Positions 1-8,090 of a stretch of 40,439 bases of DNA are shown here, one piece after another; the stretch's first letter is position 1, and every line of letters starts with the position of its first letter. Below the pieces are notes generated by a model that made no database searches, was not told the origin of the DNA, and was given only the letters and a program-made list of their open reading frames with translations. Position numbers and translations under genes: made by a program. The stretch is from an uncultured Alphaproteobacteria bacterium (GTDB lineage: Bacteria; Pseudomonadota; Alphaproteobacteria; UBA11222), in the NCBI GenBank assembly GCA_937888955.1, contig CALAQW010000141.1:1-40439 (forward strand). Direction: 5' to 3'.

Positions 1-219
1 ATGCGCCTGCGCCGCGCGTGAAGGCGAGGGCGCGGGGACCGCGGCTTGCGGTTTTGGGGGCGGCAAATCCGCGTCGCGCAGCACCGGTCGGTCAGGTTTT
101 TCCGCATCCGACAATTTGCGGAGCTTGCGGTTTTTTAACGGCCGCGCCTCAGCCATCACCCGCGAGAACAGGGCGATTTCGTCGGCGGTGACGGGACGTC
201 TAGATTTCCTGCCAGTCAT
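1..219 (-). CDS. Smr-domain family protein, N-terminal part (cut by window edge)
   Basis: An ATG at 217-219 opens a frame that runs without a stop to base 1, giving 73 residues. The N-terminus reads MTGRKSRRPVTADEIALFSR, then a basic stretch (KNRKLRKL, about residues 29-36) and a proline- and alanine-rich linker. This matches the N-terminus of alphaproteobacterial Smr-domain proteins, in which the Smr nuclease-like domain (as in the MutS2 C-terminus) follows the linker. That domain would lie outside the window, so I infer it and do not see it. The start lies 20 bases inside the end of lutC, so the gene is probably translated with the lut genes. In related genomes smr usually follows mltA directly; here lutABC lies between them. 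Confidence 0.7.
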   Translation of the reverse strand, partial: MTGRKSRRPVTADEIALFSRVMAEARPLKNRKLRKLSDAEKPDRPVLRDADLPPPKPQAAVPAPSPSRAAQAH

Positions 220-883
220 CGCCATCCACCATCAGCACATGCAGGCGTTTGGGACCATGCGCCCCCATGATCATCGTCATCGCGATATCGGCGCTGCGCG
301 ACGGCCCGGAAATCAGATTGACCGCACGCGGCATCTGATTGTTGCGCGCGCGGCGCAACCTGTCCCAGCCCTCTTCCAGCGCGCCGACAAGCCGGCAGGA
401 GGGCAGGATGGCGATATGGTTTTCGGGCAGAAAATTCATCAGCGTCGGCGCATCATCGCCTGAATGCATCAACAGACTGCCTGTTTCCGCAATACCGGCA
501 AATGCCACAGATACCCCCGTCGCATCCTCAGGCGCGGGCACCCCTTCGCGAACTTCCCAGGGTGCAAGCGGTGCGCGGTCAAGCCCGCATAATACCGGAT
601 CAGGCTGCAATCGCAGCGGTCCGGTCACCGATTGCGCGCGCAGATAGTCGGCAATCGCGGGCAGGATCTGCGCCACCCCGCTCAGATGCTGCACCGTGCC
701 GGCATTTGCGCCCATCCGGGTGGTAAAGGCGTCGCGCGCCTCAGCGCCTGTCACCTGGCCGCGCCGGGGCACAAGATTGCGCCCATGTTCCGACAACCGC
801 GCCCGCACCGTCGCCGCGCGCGTGTCGTCACCGCCGACCGCCGCATGGATCCGGCCCAGAATTTCCGCCCGCGCATCAGACAT
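200..883 (-). CDS. lutC: Lactate utilization protein C (LUD domain)
   Basis: LutC (YkgG-type) is the third subunit of the LutABC iron-sulfur L-lactate oxidising complex, which makes pyruvate. I chose the ATG at 881-883 (MSDARAEILGRIHAA), giving 227 residues, because it follows the purine-rich AAGGGG and overlaps the lutB stop in an ATGxxTGA arrangement. A longer in-frame extension upstream lies inside lutB and is rejected. The LUD fold is recognised by GVSVAFAGIAETGSLL and by SGPSRSADIAMTMIMGAHGP near the C-terminus. The downstream Smr gene starts before this gene ends. There is no regulator or lactate permease in the window. The family call is firm; lactate as substrate is inferred from family and operon. 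Confidence 0.88.
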   Translation of the reverse strand: MSDARAEILGRIHAAVGGDDTRAATVRARLSEHGRNLVPRRGQVTGAEARDAFTTRMGANAGTVQHLSGVAQILPAIADYLRAQSVTGPLRLQPDPVLCGLDRAPLAPWEVREGVPAPEDATGVSVAFAGIAETGSLLMHSGDDAPTLMNFLPENHIAILPSCRLVGALEEGWDRLRRARNNQMPRAVNLISGPSRSADIAMTMIMGAHGPKRLHVLMVDGDDWQEI

Positions 884-2345
884 CGCCGCGCCCCTTTTGC
901 TGCCTGTCCTGCTGCGCGCGCCAGGCGGCCATGAAGCTTGTCGCCTCGGGCGCCGGAAAATCGCGCGCGCGGGTCCAGCCGCCGCCAAAGGGCAGATAAC
1001 CCAATGCCCCGCGACCGCGCCCCAGACGCGACAAGATCCGCACCGACAGATCCGCCGCCACGCGATATAATCTTGGCCGCCGCGCCACCCAGCCCCAGCC
1101 GCGCAATGCCCACCGCTCGCGCCGCGTTATCATTCGTGTACGGAATGCATCTTCGCGCCATTCGCGCATCAAATCGGGCAAGGGAATCCGCATCGGGCAG
1201 ACCGCCTCGCAGCGGCCGCAGAAGCTCGATGCAAAGGGCAGGGATTTGGCGGTGCCGAGCCCTTCAAATTGCGGGCTCAGCACCGCCCCCATCGGGCCCA
1301 TATACGTTGTGCCATAACTATGCCCGCCGACGGCGGTATAAACCGGGCAATGGTTCATGCACGCCCCGCAACGGATACAGCGCAGAATATCGCGCTTGCG
1401 CGAATCAAGCAGCTCGCTGCGCCCGTTATCGAGCAGGATCACATGAAAGGCCGCCGGCCCGTCCATATCCTCGTCGCGTCTCGGTCCGGTGGAAAATGTG
1501 GTGTATACGGACATTTCCTGTCCGGTTGCCGACCGCGCCAGCACACGCAGCAGGGTTGCCGCATCCTCAAGCGTCGGGACGATTTTCTCAATGCTTGCGA
1601 CAACGATATGCACCGGCGGCAATGATTGGGTCAGATCGCCATTACCCTCATTCGTCACGATAACGGTGGAGCCGGTTTCCGCGATCAGGAAATTCGCGCC
1701 GGTAATGCCGACATCCGCATCGATATATTTCTGACGCAGCAACTCGCGCGCTTCCGCCACCAGCGCACCGCCATCTTCAAGTCGTTCGGTCTTGCCATAG
1801 GCACGGTGATGGGTATGGAACAGGTCCGACACCTGATCCTTCGTCTTGTGGATCGCGGGACCGATAATGTGACTTGGCGGTTCATCCGCAAGCTGAATAA
1901 TATATTCGCCGAGATCGGTTTCCACCGGCGTGATGTCATGCGCTTCAAGAAACGGGTTGAGATCGATTTCCTCGGCCACCATGGATTTGCCCTTGGTGAC
2001 GGTTTTCGCATTGGCCTCGCGGCAGATATCAAGCACCGCCTGCCGGGCGGCGGATGCATCCGCGCACCAGTGAACATGCCCGCCCGACGCGATGACCTGA
2101 CGCTCGAATTCCGCGAGATAAAGATCGAGATGATCAAGCGTGTGATCCTTGATCGCGGCGGCCGCATCGCACAGCGCCTCGAACTCCGGCAGGGCGGCGG
2201 CCGCACGACGGCGATTGCCGCCAAATCCGGCCGCGATCTGACGCAACGCCTGCTGCAGATGCGGATCGTGGAGCGCATGTTCCGCATTCTGGACGAATGC
2301 GGCGGGGCTGCGCCGCATCCGGGTTGCACTGTCGCGCTCACCCAT
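876..2345 (-). CDS. lutB: Lactate utilization iron-sulfur protein LutB
   Basis: LutB (YkgF-type) is the electron-transfer subunit of the LutABC lactate oxidase. From the ATG at 2343-2345 it has 489 residues, close to the family norm of about 475. The N-terminal two thirds are a LUD domain (for example TGANFLIAETGSTVIVTNEG). Two ferredoxin-like cysteine clusters follow: C323-x2-C326-x2-C329-x3-C333 (CIRCGACMNHCP) and C376-x2-C379-x3-C383 (CGRCEAVCP), fitting two 4Fe-4S centres. The chosen start overlaps the lutA stop by 8 bases in the same ATGxxTGA pattern seen at lutB/lutC. An ATG 9 bases upstream (2354) is an equally good alternative. Further in-frame extension overlaps lutA and is not credible. 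Confidence 0.9.
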   Translation of the reverse strand: MGERDSATRMRRSPAAFVQNAEHALHDPHLQQALRQIAAGFGGNRRRAAAALPEFEALCDAAAAIKDHTLDHLDLYLAEFERQVIASGGHVHWCADASAARQAVLDICREANAKTVTKGKSMVAEEIDLNPFLEAHDITPVETDLGEYIIQLADEPPSHIIGPAIHKTKDQVSDLFHTHHRAYGKTERLEDGGALVAEARELLRQKYIDADVGITGANFLIAETGSTVIVTNEGNGDLTQSLPPVHIVVASIEKIVPTLEDAATLLRVLARSATGQEMSVYTTFSTGPRRDEDMDGPAAFHVILLDNGRSELLDSRKRDILRCIRCGACMNHCPVYTAVGGHSYGTTYMGPMGAVLSPQFEGLGTAKSLPFASSFCGRCEAVCPMRIPLPDLMREWREDAFRTRMITRRERWALRGWGWVARRPRLYRVAADLSVRILSRLGRGRGALGYLPFGGGWTRARDFPAPEATSFMAAWRAQQDRQQKGRGDV

Positions 2346-3171
2346 TGCCGTCATCCCGGTCTTTTGACGCAGCGATCGGCGGCGCGTCGCGGCAACCGGC
2401 GAGGACTTCCGCAAGATGACGGAATTCAAGCGGCAGATTGCGTCGGCGCGCCCGGCCCGCCAGATGCAGCAGACAGCCAAGATCAAGCGCGGTGACCGTC
2501 TGTGCGCCGCTCGCCACAAAGGCATCGAGCTTGCGATCGGCCATGTGGGTGGAGATCTCGTCATATTTGACGCAGAAAGTCCCGCCGAAACCGCAACAGC
2601 TTTCCTTCTCCGCCGATTCAGTCAGCTTTAATTCCGTATGCTGATCGATCAGCGTACGTGGTTCTGCATCGACCCCGACCTCGCGAAGCGCCGAGCAACT
2701 GTCATGATAGGTGATATGACGCGCGCGCCGATCACCCGGTGTGTCCCCCTGCTGTACCGGCAGGGCGGCGAGAAAGGCGCTGAGCTCATATGTTTTGTCA
2801 CAAAGTGCTGCCGCCTTGTCGCGATAGACCGGATCTTCGGAAAGCAGTTTCGGATAATGGTTGCGCAACATGCCCGCACAGGAAGCCGAGGGCACCACGA
2901 CAAATCGGTAAGGCATCAGCAGATCGATAGTCTGCCTGGCAAGGGCGCGCGCATCACGCCTGTCCCCGGAATTATAGGCAGGCTGTCCGCAGCAGCTTTG
3001 CCCGTCAGGCACGGCCACATCGCATCCCGCCGCGCGCAGCAAATCGATCGCGGCAAAAGCCGCGCTTGGCCGGAACAGATCGATCAGACAGGTGGCAAAC
3101 AGCGCCACCTCCCCCGGCGATGGACGGCTGGTTGAGACGTGTCGCTCCGCTGTCTGGCCATTGGCTGTCAT
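2338..3171 (-). CDS. lutA: Lactate utilization protein LutA (CCG-domain subunit)
   Basis: LutA (YkgE-type) carries two cysteine-rich CCG domains of the kind found in glycolate oxidase GlcF and heterodisulfide reductase HdrB, which bind unusual iron-sulfur clusters or quinone. In this 277-residue protein the first CCG motif is QSCCGQP (C60, C61). The second is SCCGFGGTFC (C192, C193), preceded by HDSC at about 156-159. The N-terminus has an extra 20 or so residues before VALFATCLIDLFRP, where the family usually begins, so a start slightly further in is possible. The ATG overlaps the mltA stop by 4 bases (ATGA), indicating translational coupling. With lutB and lutC it forms a complete lutABC set. 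Confidence 0.9.
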   Translation of the reverse strand: MTANGQTAERHVSTSRPSPGEVALFATCLIDLFRPSAAFAAIDLLRAAGCDVAVPDGQSCCGQPAYNSGDRRDARALARQTIDLLMPYRFVVVPSASCAGMLRNHYPKLLSEDPVYRDKAAALCDKTYELSAFLAALPVQQGDTPGDRRARHITYHDSCSALREVGVDAEPRTLIDQHTELKLTESAEKESCCGFGGTFCVKYDEISTHMADRKLDAFVASGAQTVTALDLGCLLHLAGRARRRNLPLEFRHLAEVLAGCRDAPPIAASKDRDDGNG

Positions 3172-4490
3172 TTTCCGTCCGCCGCCCCGATTGTTTGTCC
3201 TGTTCCTGCCGGCTGTTGCGCGCGCGGCCGGGGTAACAGGATAAAGATACGCCCGGACGCCGCCATTCTGCCCGCTATCGCGCCGGCGTCATCGCCCGAG
3301 CCCCAGAAAACATCACCGCGTACACTGCCTTTCAAGGCGCTGCCGGTGTCTTGCGTGACAAGCAACCCCTGAAAGGGTTCACTTTTACCATCGGCGCCGG
3401 TGGGGGCAAAGCTGTCGATCCAGACCGGCACACCCAGCGGATAGATGCCGCGATCGACAGCAAGGCTGCGGCGCGGGGTGAGCGGCACCCCTTGCGCGCC
3501 GAGCGGGCCGGCAGATCGATCATCGCCGCGCGGCAATTCGCGGAAGAAGATATAGGCCGGGTTATAGGCAAAAATCTCCGCCTGCCGGTCGGGGTTGTTC
3601 TCAAGCCACGCCCGGATCGCCTGCATCGACATTTCCGCGCGCGGCACCGCGCCGATCTCGATCAGTCGCCGGCCAATCGCCGCATAGACATGCCCGTTAT
3701 CGGCGGCATAGCCGACCCGCATCACCCCACCCTCATGCAGACGGATGCGGCCCGACCCCTGAATATGCAGAAAAAAAGCATCGACCGGATCAGCAAGCCA
3801 GACCAGCACGCGTGCCGCGTCAACCCCTTCGCCACGCGCGATCGCCGCGCGATCCTGATAGGGTTGCAACCGCCCCGAGGCGACGCGACCGGCAATCCGC
3901 TGACCGCGCAGGGCCGGCCTGAACGCGCCCAGATCGACCATTACAAGATCATCGGGCGGGGCATGGAGCGGCACGGTGAAACCGGGGCGGCGGATAAGGC
4001 TGCCCGCAAGTTCAGGCTCATAATAGCCGGTGAAAAGGCCGTCTTGCGGGTCTGTCGGGCGCAATGCGAAGGCCGCGAATTCAGATGTCAGAAATTGCGC
4101 GATTGCAGCCCGGCCGGGCGTCGCATCGGCAAGCGATGATGCCGCGGCGCAGGCAGGGCGCCACGCCGCGACCGTGCCGAATTCGGCATGCGGCCCCATG
4201 GGACGGTCATCGGGCAGGCGTGACAACAGCGCGCAGGAGCGCGTGAATGCACTCAGAAATCCCGCGAAATCCTCAGCCTGCCATCCGGGCAGCCCGGTGA
4301 TGGGCAACGGCTCAAGGGTAAAAGGGCTGTCGGTGGGGGCACCGCGCCATAATTCGGCAAACCAGGATTGGGCAAACCAGGGACGCAGATAAGGCGCGCT
4401 TAACAAACCGGCGGCAAAGAGCAATAATCCCGCAAGCCCGAGACCCGCAAACAACAAGCCGCGCGCGCGCGATTTCACCGGTTCAGACAT
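3168..4490 (-). CDS. mltA: Membrane-bound lytic murein transglycosylase A
   Basis: MltA cleaves peptidoglycan between MurNAc and GlcNAc, forming 1,6-anhydro ends, in the periplasm. The 440-residue product starts MSEPVKSRARG and has a hydrophobic segment at about 12-32, which looks like a membrane anchor. No lipobox cysteine is visible there. The MltA core is recognised by FTGYYEPELAGS. The C-terminal 3D domain holds the expected aspartates in VTQDTGSALKG and VRGDVFWGSGDDAGAIAGRM. The gene follows the Tim44-like gene after a spacer of 69 bases and overlaps lutA by 4 bases. The tim44-mltA(-smr) association is common in alphaproteobacteria; the lut genes are the unusual neighbours. Confidence 0.93.
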   Translation of the reverse strand: MSEPVKSRARGLLFAGLGLAGLLLFAAGLLSAPYLRPWFAQSWFAELWRGAPTDSPFTLEPLPITGLPGWQAEDFAGFLSAFTRSCALLSRLPDDRPMGPHAEFGTVAAWRPACAAASSLADATPGRAAIAQFLTSEFAAFALRPTDPQDGLFTGYYEPELAGSLIRRPGFTVPLHAPPDDLVMVDLGAFRPALRGQRIAGRVASGRLQPYQDRAAIARGEGVDAARVLVWLADPVDAFFLHIQGSGRIRLHEGGVMRVGYAADNGHVYAAIGRRLIEIGAVPRAEMSMQAIRAWLENNPDRQAEIFAYNPAYIFFRELPRGDDRSAGPLGAQGVPLTPRRSLAVDRGIYPLGVPVWIDSFAPTGADGKSEPFQGLLVTQDTGSALKGSVRGDVFWGSGDDAGAIAGRMAASGRIFILLPRPRAQQPAGTGQTIGAADGK

Positions 4491-4510
4491 GCGCCGATCT
4501 TCCGCCGCCA

Positions 4511-4550
4511 GCCATCGATCCGATCAGCCCGCCATCGCCCCGATCAGCCC
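4511..4550. repeat. Imperfect tandem repeat, two 20-base units
   Basis: Bases 4511-4530 and 4531-4550 match at 17 of 20 positions. Both contain GCCATCG and CCGATCAGCC. The repeat lies in the short spacer between the Tim44-like gene and mltA, so it sets the distance between the two genes. No function is evident. Confidence 0.6.
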
Positions 4551-4559
4551 GAAAGGGCG

Positions 4560-5255
4560 CTACTCGGCCGGGGTCGTTGCGATCAGCAACCAGTTTGGAT
4601 CCTTGCTGCCGATATCGCGCGCAAATGTCCATAGCTCGCTGACTTCCTGGGGAACAGTGGGATGCCCCTGCAAGATCGCGCCATCGGCATTGCGGACCGC
4701 CGAGATCAGCTCGACCGAGAATTTGACCGTAATTTCCGCCATGGTGTCGTTCAGGGTGGCATCCGCCATCCGGACATCGGCCATCCGCACAAGCTCTGTT
4801 TCCATTGACTGGTTCTGGGTTTCCCGCTCTGAAATCGCCGCATCGAACTGCGCAAACACATCATCGTTCAACAGCGGGCGCAGCGTTTCGCGATCCCCCT
4901 TCGCAAAAGCGGAGATGATCATTTCATAGGCCTGCCGCGCACCGGTCAGGAAATATTGCGGGTTGAAACTGCGATCGATGAGCTGAATTTCGGTGAGGCT
5001 TTGCGCCAGCGGGGAATCAGGAACTATTCCCATGCTTTCATCGCTTGCCCAACCTTCCGTTTCGCTGCCGGGCAGGCGCACCACATTATCGTCGCGCCGT
5101 TCGTCGGGCGAGGGGGTTTTCTGCCGCCGGATCGCATCTTCGGGGCGTTTTTCATTGCCGGAGCGCGTGCCCAGCACACTGCGCAGCCGCAGCAGGATGA
5201 ACCCGGCGATCAACGCAAAAAAGATAATGTCTATGAACTGAAAGCCCTGGCCCAT
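4560..5255 (-). CDS. Tim44-like (TimA family) membrane-anchored protein
   Basis: The 231-residue product begins with one hydrophobic segment (IDIIFFALIAGFILLRL, about residues 8-24). A charged, probably disordered linker follows to about residue 90, then a Tim44-like domain (from SFNPQYFLTGARQAYEMII to ELWTFARDIGSKDPNWLL). The bacterial family is homologous to the C-terminal domain of the mitochondrial import protein Tim44, and is thought to be an inner-membrane adaptor facing the cytoplasm or periplasm. Its partner is not clear from sequence. It heads the minus-strand array with mltA and lutABC and is divergent from fxsA across 306 bases. The ATG start directly precedes the membrane segment and is well supported. 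Confidence 0.87.
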   Translation of the reverse strand: MGQGFQFIDIIFFALIAGFILLRLRSVLGTRSGNEKRPEDAIRRQKTPSPDERRDDNVVRLPGSETEGWASDESMGIVPDSPLAQSLTEIQLIDRSFNPQYFLTGARQAYEMIISAFAKGDRETLRPLLNDDVFAQFDAAISERETQNQSMETELVRMADVRMADATLNDTMAEITVKFSVELISAVRNADGAILQGHPTVPQEVSELWTFARDIGSKDPNWLLIATTPAE

Positions 5256-5561
5256 TCGATCCAGCCTTGATTTTACACCCTAACTTACTGATTTTATGCA
5301 GATATTCCGAAAGCGAAAAATTTCCGGTTTGGCACCCTTCATCAAGGTGGCGCGCCCGCAAAAAATACCTGCCCGCACTATCACACCCTTTTAACCTCAA
5401 GGAAGTGTTACCACGTGCGGAGAAGGATTTACTCTAACCCCCAAGCACCGGCCCGGTCTAGGGCTTGTTCCGATTCGGGGAAGCAGATCCGACCATCGCA
5501 TGTCATGTATCTGTGTGTCATGATAGTTAACAGGTAAGTGCCGTCCAAAGAAAGGGCAAGC
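5256..5561. promoter_or_regulatory. Divergent intergenic region between tim44-like gene and fxsA
   Basis: This gap of 306 bases separates two divergent genes and must hold the promoters for both. It is more AT-rich than the flanking genes near the Tim44-like start, with runs such as TAACTTACTGATTTTATGC around 5281-5299. I do not see a convincing pair of -35 and -10 boxes. Several TCATG/CATGA motifs cluster at 5500-5524 before fxsA. No credible gene is present. Confidence 0.4.
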
Positions 5562-6026
5562 GTGGGCCAGCTGATATTCTTTCTCTTTGTCGCGATTCCC
5601 ATCATCGAAATCGCCATTTTCATTCAGGTCGGCGGTTGGCTGGGGGTCTTGCCGACGGTGGGGCTGATTGTACTCACCGCACTGGTCGGCACCTTGCTGC
5701 TGCGCTGGCAGGGGATGGCCACGCTTGGCCGCGCGCGTGCGGCTATCGATCGCGGTGCGATGCCGGTGGCCGAGCTTGTACACGGGCTGTTTCTGCTGGT
5801 CGCCGGGCTGTTATTGCTGACACCGGGTTTCGCCACCGATTTGCTGGGACTGTTATTATTCATCCCCGCCATACGGCTGTCGGTCGGCGGTATCATCCTG
5901 CACCGGCTGATCCGCCAGCAACAATCAGGCAGCAAACAAGATCGCGGTGGGCCAATCGTCATTGACGGCGAATATGAGGATATTTCCCGCACCGACCCCC
6001 CCAAGGATCACCGGATCGACCGATGA
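5562..6026 (+). CDS. fxsA: FxsA family inner-membrane protein
   Basis: FxsA is a small inner-membrane protein; the E. coli founder was found as a suppressor of phage T7 exclusion by the F plasmid. The predicted 154-residue protein has a first membrane segment (LIFFLFVAIPIIEIAIFI). A conserved core follows with GVLPTVGLIVLTALVGTLLLRWQG, then a long hydrophobic block ending TPGFATDLLGLLLFIPAIR, and a polar C-terminal tail. The start is a GTG at 5562-5564 preceded by AAAGAAAGGG at suitable spacing. Another GTG, 24 bases upstream at 5538, is in frame but has weaker spacing. secB follows in the same direction about 106 bases later, as is common in alphaproteobacteria. Confidence 0.88.
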   Translation: MGQLIFFLFVAIPIIEIAIFIQVGGWLGVLPTVGLIVLTALVGTLLLRWQGMATLGRARAAIDRGAMPVAELVHGLFLLVAGLLLLTPGFATDLLGLLLFIPAIRLSVGGIILHRLIRQQQSGSKQDRGGPIVIDGEYEDISRTDPPKDHRIDR

Positions 6027-6132
6027 GCGGGCAAAAACGGGCGGCTTCGGACTGCTATTGCGGCTTGGTTCCGCGTTCTTTCCATGCTAGCCAAACGATC
6101 ACTTCAAATTGGCAAGCGGACCGATAGAGCAA

Positions 6133-6648
6133 ATGAGCGACGAAAATCAGCAGGACACACCACCCCCCGCGGAGAACGGTCAATCAGCGCCCGAAAATCC
6201 GCCAAGGCTTGCCATTCTGACGCAATATGTGAAGGATTTCTCGTTTGAAAATCCAAACGCACCAGCGAGCCTGATCCAGGGCAATCCGCAGCCCAATATC
6301 AATGTATCGGTCGATGTGCAGGCGCGGCGCAGCGGCGAGCAGAATTTCGAGGTCGATCTGCATATCGCGATCGAGGCGAAGCAGGGCGACAATGCGGTTT
6401 TTGTGACCGAGCTTGTCTATGCCGCCTTATTCGCGCTGGAAAATATTCCGGCTGAAAATCTGCAGCCGGTGCTGCTGATCGAATGTCCGCGGCTGATCTT
6501 CCCATTTGCGCGCCGGATTATCGCCGATGCCACCCGCGACGGGGGTTTCCCGCCCCTGATGCTGGATCCGATCGATTTCGCGCAACTCTACCAGCAGCAG
6601 ATCGCGGCCGCGCAGGCACAGGCGGCGGAAGCCAACCAGCCCAATTAG
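6133..6648 (+). CDS. secB: Protein-export chaperone SecB
   Basis: SecB is a cytoplasmic tetrameric chaperone that keeps preproteins unfolded and delivers them to SecA. The product has 171 residues from the ATG at 6133 (MSDENQQDTPPPAENG). A longer version from TTG at 6109 is possible but less likely. The SecB core is clear: LTQYVKDFSFENPNAP, then the beta-sheet region to AKQGDNAVFVTELVYA, and CPRLIFPFARRIIADATRDG, followed by PLMLDPIDFAQLYQQ. The N-terminal tail is long and polar, and the C-terminus is alanine- and glutamine-rich; both are typical of alphaproteobacterial SecB. Its gene converges on dnaQ with only 24 bases between the stops, and no obvious intrinsic terminator is seen there. 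Confidence 0.95.
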   Translation: MSDENQQDTPPPAENGQSAPENPPRLAILTQYVKDFSFENPNAPASLIQGNPQPNINVSVDVQARRSGEQNFEVDLHIAIEAKQGDNAVFVTELVYAALFALENIPAENLQPVLLIECPRLIFPFARRIIADATRDGGFPPLMLDPIDFAQLYQQQIAAAQAQAAEANQPN

Positions 6649-6672
6649 CAAGCACGCAGCGGCGCGAACGGC

Positions 6673-7401
6673 CTAACGCTTCTTCCAGATTGCCGCGCCG
6701 GGGAATTGCGCGACAAATTCACGATGTGCGCGGCTTTCGCTTTCAGTGAGCCGCGGCGCAAGCGGCACCGGACGCTGCGGCTGGGTTTTCGTGCCCAGAG
6801 CGGCCTTGTCGCGCGGTCCCTGATCCCGGTTCCCGGCCATATCGACCGCGCCGCCGCTCCCCGCGACACCCGCTTCCCAGGCAAAACCGCGCTGTCGGCC
6901 GCCGATCAGCTCGAGATAAACATCGGCGAGCAATTCCGCATCAAGCAGCGCGCCATGAAAAGTCCGCGAGGAATTATCGATATTGAAGCGCCGGCACAGC
7001 CCGTCCAGACTGTTCTGCGCACCGGGAAATTTCCGCCGCGCAATCATCAGCGTGTCGACAGTGCGGCCCGGCGGTAACTTGCCATAGCCGATCCGGTCAA
7101 ATTCCGCGTTCAGAAAACCCAGATCGAATGCCGCATTGTGAATGATCAACGGATCGCTTGCCAGAAAGCTGTTGAGATCATCGGCAATGACGGAAAATTC
7201 CGGCTTGTCCGCCAGAAAATCCTCGGTAATGCCATGTACTTCTATCGCCGCCTCGGCGATCTGGCATTTCGGGTTGATATAGCGATGAAAGGTGTTGCCG
7301 GTGGGAATATGATTCTCAAGCTCGATACAACCGATTTCGATGATCCGGTCGCTGCGGACATCAAGCCCTGTGGTTTCTGTATCCAGGACAATTTCCCGCA
7401 T
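6673..7401 (-). CDS. dnaQ: DNA polymerase III epsilon subunit (3'-5' proofreading exonuclease)
   Basis: The 242-residue product is the proofreading exonuclease of the replicative polymerase. The DEDDh motifs are present: Exo I DTETTG near residue 7, Exo II HNAAFDLGFLN, and Exo III HGALLDAELLADVY. The C-terminal 70 residues are variable and basic, consistent with the region that binds the polymerase alpha subunit. The start is an ATG at 7399-7401 ([12 protein letters not shown]) that overlaps the coaE stop by one base. A longer frame upstream lies within coaE and is rejected. The ppsR-maf-aroE-coaE-dnaQ order is well conserved in alphaproteobacteria. Confidence 0.95.
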   Translation of the reverse strand: MREIVLDTETTGLDVRSDRIIEIGCIELENHIPTGNTFHRYINPKCQIAEAAIEVHGITEDFLADKPEFSVIADDLNSFLASDPLIIHNAAFDLGFLNAEFDRIGYGKLPPGRTVDTLMIARRKFPGAQNSLDGLCRRFNIDNSSRTFHGALLDAELLADVYLELIGGRQRGFAWEAGVAGSGGAVDMAGNRDQGPRDKAALGTKTQPQRPVPLAPRLTESESRAHREFVAQFPGAAIWKKR

Positions 7402-8048
7402 TATGTTTCCTTTTCGGCGGCCCGTAACCGGGCCTCGGTTTGCGCCCAGACCTGCGCGCGGCATGCCTTCAATTTTGGCAGTAATGCTTTTACCTGCGCA
7501 AAGGCCGCATCAAGTCCCTTGTCGGATTCAATGATAAAATCAGCCCGGGCGCGCTTTTCCGCATCGGGCACCTGCTTGGCCAGAATAGCGTCGAATTTTT
7601 CCGCCGTCATGCCGGGGCGCTCGAGCACACGTTGCTTCTGCAGTTCATAAGGCGCACTGACGACGACCACGCAATCGACCCGTGCTTCGCCGCCGGTTTC
7701 ATAGAGCAGCGGCACATCGACCACCACAATCGCCTCACCAGCCGCCGCCGCGTCGCGCAGAAAGTTGATCTGTTCCTGGGCAACGAGCGGATGCACGATG
7801 GTTTCGAGTTTTTTCATGGCGTCGGGGTTATTGAGGACATGTTTGGATAATTCATCGCGATTGACCCCATTCTCATCGCTCACCCCGGGAAATGCCGCCT
7901 CAAGCGGGGCAACCGCCGGCCCTCCGGCTTCATAAATCCGGTGAACAGCCGCATCCGCATCGTAAACCCGCACCCCCAGTTCGCGAAACATGCGCGCGGT
8001 TTCAGATTTTCCCATTCCGATCGATCCGGTCAGTCCGACAATCACCAT
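7401..8048 (-). CDS. coaE: Dephospho-CoA kinase
   Basis: CoaE phosphorylates the 3'-hydroxyl of dephospho-CoA with ATP, the last step of coenzyme A synthesis. The 215-residue protein has the P-loop GSIGMGKS at residues 8-15, followed by [15 protein letters not shown]. The lid and CoA-binding part ([23 protein letters not shown]) is where expected for the family. Length is typical (about 200). It lies 42 bases after aroE and overlaps dnaQ by one base, so it is almost certainly co-transcribed with both. Confidence 0.95.
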   Translation of the reverse strand: MVIVGLTGSIGMGKSETARMFRELGVRVYDADAAVHRIYEAGGPAVAPLEAAFPGVSDENGVNRDELSKHVLNNPDAMKKLETIVHPLVAQEQINFLRDAAAAGEAIVVVDVPLLYETGGEARVDCVVVVSAPYELQKQRVLERPGMTAEKFDAILAKQVPDAEKRARADFIIESDKGLDAAFAQVKALLPKLKACRAQVWAQTEARLRAAEKET

Positions 8049-8090
8049 TCCTCTGTTCCCCTTCCGCTTCTGGCCGCGACGATCATGTTA

